20,823 nucleotides of DNA from Acidimicrobiaceae bacterium (lineage in GTDB: Bacteria; Actinomycetota; Acidimicrobiia; Acidimicrobiales; Acidimicrobiaceae). The position numbers and the translations under genes are program-made. Positions 15,631 to 20,823 of the stretch are shown piece by piece (position 1 is the first letter of the stretch; every line of letters begins with the position of its first letter). The stretch covers positions 1 to 20,823 of the forward strand of contig JABEUP010000125.1 of NCBI GenBank assembly GCA_013044365.1, read 5' to 3'. The notes beneath the pieces were generated by a model. That model was not told the origin of the DNA, did no database searches, and worked only from the letters and a program-made list of their open reading frames with translations.

Positions 15631-17511
15631 CTATCCCAATGCCTTCCAGTGAGAGCCATAGTCCGTGGTCTCAAAGATTGGATATGAACCCGAAGCAAGC
15701 CAAGCCTGGCCTCCGGTTCCCACCGTAAATCCGAAACTATTTAGAATCGACAAATTGCCCGCAAACTTATGACTGACAAAGGTGGCCCCACCATCAGTAG
15801 TCACAAATAAGGTATCTTGATTCCAGGCATATCCATCTGAAGATGACACGAATCTCACTCCCATCAATCCACTCTGGCTTCCCCAACCGGACTTGTACTG
15901 CGTCCAGCTTTTCCCGGCATTGGTAGTGTGGTATAGGCTGTAAGTCCGAGCCGAAATGTTCTTGTTGTATGGATTAGGTACCAGAGGCGTGGACAGAACT
16001 CCAATCATCCACCAATTGTTAGGACTGAGCGGATCAACTGAAAAAGGCAGAAAAGGTAGGTTAACATTTTCCCAGTTCCTACCGGAATCGACGGTAACCT
16101 CGACGGCATCGGTCCGGGGAATTCTAACCGCAATTCCAACCGAACCATTTTCAATGCTGCCGCTCAAGAAATGCCAGCCTGTCGGATACCGCTGCAAAAA
16201 CCAACCTGTTCCAGTTGTATTGATTTCAATTCCGTTGCTGGTAAATAGCATCACTTTCCCTGATTCCAGGTTAATCGAACCGGTATTCAACCCAAAGTCT
16301 CCCAGAAGCTTTGGTGAACCGGGGTTACTTGTCGCCAATTCAAGCACGCGGCCATGTTCAGTGACCACTCCCAGGTATCCCAAGTGATATGAAATACTCA
16401 ATGCCCGATAGGGAGGATAGATTCGCTTCCAATTCCCCCCGCCGCTGGCTTGGTTCCAAATTGACCCGGTAGCCGTAGCGGCAATACCGCCATATGGAGT
16501 GACCGGAGCGAGGTTTGAAATACTGGTCGGCCTAAAGTCGTTGGTTGGCAGCAGCTGGACTGCAGTCCAATCAACTCCTCCATCTACAGTTTTCAGCACA
16601 CCGCCGGAACTACCACGACCAAGAATCATATAGCCGACCGAAGGACCCAAAAAACGCACTTGTTCGAGGTAACCCCCAATTGGAAATCCGGGCAGGTTTC
16701 CCACTGTAGGCGAGGAAGGCATCACCGCTGCAGCGACCTTGGTCCAGGATGTACCTCCGTCGACAGTTCTAAATAGCCACTTCTCCTGATCCCCAGTTCC
16801 CGGCTCTCCGCCGAAAGCCAACCAGCCGGCCTGGCGGGATATGAAGGAAAAACTGACGGAGCGGGTTCCAAAAGGGTACGTGTTAGCAAATACCGGGGAA
16901 GGTTCCGGTATCCAATGATGTCCGCCATCGTTTGTCAACAAAATTTGAGTTGCCGCATTAGGACCACCGGCCGTACTTGAAAGTGCTATCCCGCTCTGAG
17001 AGTCAAAAAAATGCACCTGGTTAAAGTCGCCAGCCGAGACTTTGGTCCAGTGCCGTCCTCCATCTAAAGTCGAGTAGAGCGCGTCGGAAGAAAACACATT
17101 TGAATTGGGTGCCTGCACCAGGGCAAATCCAGTCGTTAGCGACTCAAAATCTAACTGAGCGACAGCCCCAGGGATGGAACCAAGATACGTCCAGGAGGCA
17201 AGCGGCTGATCCAGCAGGAAGATGCGGCTCTCATTCGCGCTGCCCTCAGCTGCAATCATGAAACCACTTCGGGAGACAAAAACCGACCCCCCGAATCCAG
17301 CCAGATTGGGAGCAGTACCCTGATCAACCACCGAGGGGTTGGAAGAGGAAATCACAACATTAATCTGCTTCTGGATGCTAACAGCAGAATTAACGCCAGA
17401 TCCCGCAGTTGGACGCGTAACCGAGCTTGCATTCGATGTGACGCACGCAGCAATTCCTAGAGAACCTGCCAATACGAGTGCCGACACTGACAAAGCGTTT
17501 GGTTTGAACAT
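15631..17511 (-). CDS. Asp-box (BNR/YCF48-like) beta-propeller lipoprotein
   Basis: A 626-residue exported protein. A signal peptide ends in lipobox IAAC with Cys23 as the lipidation site; a Ser/Thr/Ala-rich linker follows. From about residue 148 to the very end there are at least eight Asp-box-like motifs: STLDGGRHWTKV, LTNDGGHHWIPE, RTVDGGTSWTKV, LKTVDGGVDWTAV, VTVDSGRNWENV, HTTNAGKSWTQY, VTTDGGATFV and ETTDYGSHWKAL. This repeat pattern folds into beta-propellers of the sialidase/YCF48 kind. No sialidase catalytic set was identified, so an adhesion, scaffold or sensing role on the outer membrane face is more likely. ATG 17511 is preferred; an in-frame TTG at 17541 adds ten residues. An AGGA lies about 11 bases upstream. 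Confidence 0.82.
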   Translation of the reverse strand: MFKPNALSVSALVLAGSLGIAACVTSNASSVTRPTAGSGVNSAVSIQKQINVVISSSNPSVVDQGTAPNLAGFGGSVFVSRSGFMIAAEGSANESRIFLLDQPLASWTYLGSIPGAVAQLDFESLTTGFALVQAPNSNVFSSDALYSTLDGGRHWTKVSAGDFNQVHFFDSQSGIALSSTAGGPNAATQILLTNDGGHHWIPEPSPVFANTYPFGTRSVSFSFISRQAGWLAFGGEPGTGDQEKWLFRTVDGGTSWTKVAAAVMPSSPTVGNLPGFPIGGYLEQVRFLGPSVGYMILGRGSSGGVLKTVDGGVDWTAVQLLPTNDFRPTSISNLAPVTPYGGIAATATGSIWNQASGGGNWKRIYPPYRALSISYHLGYLGVVTEHGRVLELATSNPGSPKLLGDFGLNTGSINLESGKVMLFTSNGIEINTTGTGWFLQRYPTGWHFLSGSIENGSVGIAVRIPRTDAVEVTVDSGRNWENVNLPFLPFSVDPLSPNNWWMIGVLSTPLVPNPYNKNISARTYSLYHTTNAGKSWTQYKSGWGSQSGLMGVRFVSSSDGYAWNQDTLFVTTDGGATFVSHKFAGNLSILNSFGFTVGTGGQAWLASGSYPIFETTDYGSHWKALG

Positions 17512-17577
17512 GCAAAACTTTATCCTGTGCCGTATGCCCAACTAGCCAACCCTTCAGTCGCTACAATGATATCCCCT

Positions 17578-17597
17578 GTCCACAAAAGAAAGTGGAC
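17578..17597. repeat. Short stem-loop between isomerase and propeller genes
   Basis: GTCCAC, an eight-base A-rich loop, then GTGGAC: a perfect 6-bp stem lying after the stop of the leftward isomerase gene and before the propeller gene. No T-run follows on the minus strand, so it is a weak terminator or processing-site candidate. Confidence 0.3.
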
Positions 17598-17667
17598 CCT
17601 CATTCCTTATGACATTTGTAAAGGCGCCCCGGATTACCAGCCAGCTACATTGCATTTTTCCTTGACG

Positions 17668-18393
17668 TTACAGCCACGCAGGCAAAATCGGAGCCAGCCC
17701 TTGGGGAGTCCCAAAATTTAAATTACTTCCATCGCCACGCCCGAGAAGCCACCCTAAGATGGCATGCTCACTGCCTTCCACGACGACAGCGAGATCTGGC
17801 GTCCCTAGGTTCCATGTTCTAGAAACATCTTTGGCAACCAATTCAAGATTCGGATGGTTTTCTCTCACCGAAAAACCTGAAACCACATCATCCATAAGTG
17901 CGTCCAAAAGTGCGGCTGGGAACTGGGAAAAGCCTATATCAACGGCCAAATCCACGGCATGGATCCAAACCTCTCGGATTCGGATCCAAACCGCATCTGA
18001 CACTGGAATATCCCGCCCCCGGGCACTTTTCACTTTGAAGTCAAGCTGGCCAGTAGAAAGGGCGGTAATTCCGTCGTAGAACTCCCGGCTGGAAACATGA
18101 AAGTCATCCATCAAGCGAGTCAGGGGTCGTTTGGCCCCTTCGTGAATATCTGTTGCCCTTTTTTCATTACTTTGATACATCGGATTTTCAACACCCGTGC
18201 TAGCCCAAACTGTGAGATTAACTAATGCCCTGGCATTCGAGTTCACATGAGCAATAAGGTGGGAAACGCTCCAGGATTCAAGTAAAGAGGGTCTTTCATG
18301 TTCCTCGGGATCTAAGAGCAACAGCCCTTCCCCAAACAAGGTGGTACCTTGTGTCATCCACTTAAGATGGGTGCTAAAAAGCTCAGTATCCAA
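17668..18393 (-). CDS. Maleylpyruvate isomerase, mycothiol-dependent type (DinB-like fold)
   Basis: A 241-residue cytoplasmic enzyme matching the MDMPI_N family. Metal ligands are visible as His49 (HLIAHVNSNARAL), Glu141 and His145 (REVWIHAVDL). The same three-ligand arrangement, with four residues between the last two, is known for the Corynebacterium glutamicum enzyme. That enzyme uses mycothiol to isomerise maleylpyruvate to fumarylpyruvate. The C-terminal half (about 155-241) has the family's second domain, including a GWLLGRGDGSNL segment. The start is the TTG at 18393, with AGAGG about 11 bases upstream; ATG at residue 13 is an alternative. It sits 40 bp downstream of the FAH-family hydrolase gene and close to a gentisate dioxygenase, which strongly supports the assignment. 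Confidence 0.85.
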   Translation of the reverse strand: MDTELFSTHLKWMTQGTTLFGEGLLLLDPEEHERPSLLESWSVSHLIAHVNSNARALVNLTVWASTGVENPMYQSNEKRATDIHEGAKRPLTRLMDDFHVSSREFYDGITALSTGQLDFKVKSARGRDIPVSDAVWIRIREVWIHAVDLAVDIGFSQFPAALLDALMDDVVSGFSVRENHPNLELVAKDVSRTWNLGTPDLAVVVEGSEHAILGWLLGRGDGSNLNFGTPQGLAPILPAWL

Positions 18394-18433
18394 TGTCGAC
18401 TTACCTCTTCTATTTCGACCCGTCCAACATCGA

Positions 18434-19258
18434 TTACGCGCTCTTGCAAATATTTCTGAGTTCGCCGATTCCTTCTATCTTTGTCACCAAAATATCGCCG
18501 TCCTTCAAAAATCTTTGGGGGTCACGGGCATACCCCACTCCGCCGGGGGTTCCGGTGGCAATGACATCACCTGGACGAAGCGTCAAAATCTTCGATATAT
18601 AAGAAACCAGAAACGCAGGATCGAACAAAAGGTCTGAGGTCGTCGTGTGTTGAACTTGTTCTCCGTTGACTTCGCAACTAAGATCCAATCCCTCCTCTAT
18701 AACCTGATCCACATCCATCTTGACAAGGTGTGGACCAACTGGAGTAGACCCTTCGAATGTCTTGCCCTGCAGCCATTGCAAAGTGCGGTATTGCCAGTCA
18801 CGTGCAGTGACATCATTTATCACGGTAAAGCCGGCGATACAGTCACGTGCTTCTTTCTCACTGCAACTGCGGACTGTTTTTCCGACTACCACGCCAAGTT
18901 CGCCCTCCCAATCGTACATTGGAGACTCTGGCGATAGGTAAATCTCGTCATTCGCTCCTATTAGAGCTTCCGCAAACTTTGCAAACAGAGTCGGATGGGT
19001 TGGAAATTCCCGCCCCATTTCCTTGATATGATTCCTGTAATTGTGGCCAACGCAGATGATCTTGGATGGTGAAGGAATCAGGGTTGAATAATCAAGACCC
19101 TCAAGGTTATGAACCACTTCGCTACGATTAAGTTCACTTTCCCAGGAAGGGTTGGATAAAAGTGACCCCACGTCGCTGTAACCGAGTTCAACCGCTTGAC
19201 TCCCCTCGATCGATACAGCCCTCGTCCCTTCCGGGACCCTGATGGTAGCTAGTCTCAT
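18434..19258 (-). CDS. FAH-family hydrolase, probable fumarylpyruvate hydrolase
   Basis: A 274-residue fumarylacetoacetate-hydrolase-fold enzyme. The short N-terminal domain is followed by the conserved SKIICVGHNYRNHIKEMG block. The metal-binding Glu118 and Glu120 lie in DWEGELGVVVGK and Asp149 in VINDVTARDWQ. Lys166 follows in GKTFEGSTPVGP, and GDVIATGTPGGVGYARDP and a final GDILVTKIEGIGELRN complete the pattern. In a gentisate pathway it would split fumarylpyruvate into fumarate and pyruvate. ATG 19258 is chosen because GAGGAC lies nine bases upstream; a GTG at 19264 is too close to that site. It is co-directional with the isomerase (40-bp gap). Other FAH-family activities on 2-oxo-diene acids remain possible. 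Confidence 0.88.
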   Translation of the reverse strand: MRLATIRVPEGTRAVSIEGSQAVELGYSDVGSLLSNPSWESELNRSEVVHNLEGLDYSTLIPSPSKIICVGHNYRNHIKEMGREFPTHPTLFAKFAEALIGANDEIYLSPESPMYDWEGELGVVVGKTVRSCSEKEARDCIAGFTVINDVTARDWQYRTLQWLQGKTFEGSTPVGPHLVKMDVDQVIEEGLDLSCEVNGEQVQHTTTSDLLFDPAFLVSYISKILTLRPGDVIATGTPGGVGYARDPQRFLKDGDILVTKIEGIGELRNICKSA

Positions 19259-19398
19259 GTTCACGTCCTCATTTCGAATTTACCTGAAGTAAATAAATCT
19301 AACTTTCTGAAGCAGAATAATACGCCAGTCAATGTTGAACACCCGAGGATGCAGCATGTAACTGCCAAATACGAATCTGCTGTCTGGCACCCGGCCTC

Positions 19399-19419
19399 GA
19401 AGCCAAGGGACCCGGCTTC
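19399..19419. repeat. Stem-loop between dioxygenase and FAH-hydrolase genes
   Basis: GAAGCC (19399-19404) and GGCTTC (19414-19419) form a perfect 6-bp stem with a nine-base loop in the 184-bp spacer. No T-run follows in the minus direction. It could moderate read-through or protect the upstream transcript. Confidence 0.3.
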
Positions 19420-19442
19420 ATTGGCACCACCGACTAATCCAG

Positions 19443-20504
19443 CTAGTCTAAAACCTCAACTCTATCCAAACCCAGGGCTTCGAACACGGGTGCATCAGAG
19501 GTACAGAAAAAGTCTGCGTCCTGGGTCGCCTCTATTGACAGTGCGCACCAAGATGGAACCGCAAACATGTCTCCTTCATCCAGATGGAACCTGTCGTCCC
19601 CTATCGTCGCTACTGCGGAACCACGGAAAGTAACCCAGACTGAAGAGCCATTTCTTCTGTACTTTTGAGTTTTGGCTCCCGCCTGAACCCGGTGCATCGA
19701 GCACCGCATGGTAGGCATTACGTCAATTCCGCGGGTTGGATCGACGAACTTGAGCGACGCAGTCCCGTCTCTCGATAATTCCATCAAACTGGCAAGAGTG
19801 CGGTCGGTATCCTTCCACCGGTAGGCAAACAATGGTGAGTACGCCTTCTCCTGCGCGGCATCGAACGGAACAAGGCCAGCTGAGGTTCCGTAATTCATTT
19901 CAGATCTTGAAATCGGGTCCACAGCCCTGTTGACCATCTGATCTGGACCGTTTTCGAAAAATACCGCATCAAGCGACCGGACAAGCGGCAAATCCAAAGC
20001 ATCAAACCAAAGCATTGGGGTGGTCCCGGGATTGTGGTGCTCATGCCAGGACCAGCTTGGGGTCAAGACCAGGTCTCCTGGTGACATTGGTACCGGATCA
20101 CCGTTCACCAAAGTCCAAACTCCATTCCCCTCTATCACAAATCGCAGCGCGGCAGGTGTATGCCTGTGAGCTGGAGCAACCTCACCCGGTCCGAGATATT
20201 GAACGGCTCCCCATAGCGTTTGGGTCGCGAACGGCTGGCCAGCCAAACCTGGATTGGACAAAGACAGCACCCGCCTATCCCCACCTCTGTCAATTGGTAT
20301 GAGTTCTCCAGAACGTTCGGCCAGCTCCTTGAGCGTCTTCCATTTCCAGGCAAACGGGACGGCAGCCAACGGAGGTGCCCCGGGCATAATACCCTTTTGC
20401 ACCCATAGCGGCTGCAAATCAGCATCGGCAACCGATTCATAGAACTCATCAACCTCATTCTTCTTGGGCATCCCCTCGGGTGCCCTAAATATTGGACTCG
20501 CCAT
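19443..20504 (-). CDS. Gentisate 1,2-dioxygenase-like double-cupin
   Basis: A 353-residue bicupin ring-cleavage dioxygenase. The family hallmarks are LWGAVQYLGPGEVAPAHRHT, ALRFVIEGNGVWTLVNGD and LVLTPSWSWHEHHN. The predicted iron ligands are His113, His115 and His154. A second, weaker cupin follows with a GSAVATIGDDRFHLDEGDMFAVPSW block. The enzyme would open the ring of gentisate to give maleylpyruvate, the substrate of the isomerase two genes downstream. Salicylate or 1-hydroxy-2-naphthoate dioxygenases share the fold and are alternatives. ATG 20504 is preferred over ATG 20510, because AGGAGG at 20513-20518 is eight bases from the former and only two from the latter. Confidence 0.85.
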   Translation of the reverse strand: MASPIFRAPEGMPKKNEVDEFYESVADADLQPLWVQKGIMPGAPPLAAVPFAWKWKTLKELAERSGELIPIDRGGDRRVLSLSNPGLAGQPFATQTLWGAVQYLGPGEVAPAHRHTPAALRFVIEGNGVWTLVNGDPVPMSPGDLVLTPSWSWHEHHNPGTTPMLWFDALDLPLVRSLDAVFFENGPDQMVNRAVDPISRSEMNYGTSAGLVPFDAAQEKAYSPLFAYRWKDTDRTLASLMELSRDGTASLKFVDPTRGIDVMPTMRCSMHRVQAGAKTQKYRRNGSSVWVTFRGSAVATIGDDRFHLDEGDMFAVPSWCALSIEATQDADFFCTSDAPVFEALGLDRVEVLD

Positions 20505-20512
20505 TTTCATTT

Positions 20513-20518
20513 CCTCCT
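20513..20518 (-). promoter_or_regulatory. Ribosome-binding site deciding the dioxygenase start
   Basis: A perfect AGGAGG on the minus strand. Spacing selects the second of two close ATG codons (20504 rather than 20510). Confidence 0.7.
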
Positions 20519-20656
20519 AACTTTGAACTAGTTGCTGACACCTTTGAATCTGTTAGCTTTTTAAAAACCTCCGGGTACCTTCCGCCACAACGGGAATTTG
20601 TCTGGGGTGCGCCCGACAGGCATACGAAATACGACCTAAATCCCACCATAACCGAA

Positions 20657-20823
20657 TCAACCTATCTCTTCGTCAGTGGGCGGCACCGGACCGGTAGTTC
20701 CGCCTCTGGTCACCGAAAATGTCGCCCCATCATTACTTACGGTTACGCTCAGCCTGCCAATCTGAGAAACCTCGGCAACTATTTCATCGCCATTTCCAAT
20801 TGGCCCTACGCCTTTGGGGGTTC
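20657..20823 (-). CDS. C-terminal end of a second FAH-family hydrolase (partial at right edge)
   Basis: A minus-strand frame enters from the right edge and ends at TGA 20657-20659, giving the last 54 residues of a protein. It begins TPKGVGPIGNGDEIVAEVSQ, then IGRLSVTVSNDG, which is the closing strand region of fumarylacetoacetate-hydrolase-fold enzymes (compare GTPGGVGYARDP and GDILVTKIEGIGELRN in the complete copy at 18434-19258). The tail ends GPVPPTDEEIG. It is co-directional with and 152 bp upstream of the dioxygenase gene. Its role could be hydrolysis or decarboxylation of another ring-cleavage product, or a duplicate of the fumarylpyruvate step. Confidence 0.75.
   Translation of the reverse strand, partial: TPKGVGPIGNGDEIVAEVSQIGRLSVTVSNDGATFSVTRGGTTGPVPPTDEEIG

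Noticed and set aside
15495..15698. 67-codon minus-strand frame with a protein-like tail
   Set aside because: Two thirds of its upstream part overlaps the propeller gene in another frame, and the free part has no ribosome-binding site.

Overview
The window looks like chromosomal DNA from an actinobacterium, most plausibly of the Acidimicrobiia type; this is an inference. It rests on a mycothiol-type maleylpyruvate isomerase (mycothiol is an actinobacterial thiol), substrate-binding lipoproteins with Ser/Ala/Thr-rich linkers, frequent GTG/TTG starts, and roughly balanced base composition. I see no rRNA, tRNA, CRISPR array, insertion sequence or phage gene.

Layout. Positions 1-1518 hold an MFS exporter behind a perfect palindrome. 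From 1688 to 4930 lies a complete SsuABC/TauABC-like importer: the binding lipoprotein reads leftward, and the ATPase and permease read rightward from a 345-bp divergent spacer. Positions 5057-8767 (plus strand) encode a possible small translationally coupled ORF, a thiamine-diphosphate enzyme, a short-chain dehydrogenase and a metallo-beta-lactamase-fold hydrolase. They converge on a leftward isochorismatase-fold amidohydrolase (8865-9563). Together this reads as an uptake-plus-catabolism cassette for a small, probably amide- or lactone-containing organic acid; the substrate is not determinable here.

A 59-residue, strongly basic protein (9714-9893, minus) sits upstream of the isochorismatase gene. 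It was found by reading the minus strand directly. From 10252 to 12478 a tight three-gene plus-strand operon encodes an unrecognised 144-residue protein and two paralogues, each with two tandem YbjQ-like (heavy-metal-binding-fold) domains. A 9-bp inverted repeat precedes it. This is the least explained part of the window.

From 12522 to the right edge everything reads leftward: pyruvate kinase, a family III CoA-transferase, an Asp-box beta-propeller lipoprotein, then an aromatic-degradation block. That block holds a mycothiol-type maleylpyruvate isomerase, an FAH-family fumarylpyruvate hydrolase candidate, a gentisate 1,2-dioxygenase-like double cupin, and the C-terminal end of a second FAH-family enzyme running off the window. 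The dioxygenase, isomerase and hydrolase make a full gentisate-to-pyruvate-plus-fumarate route.
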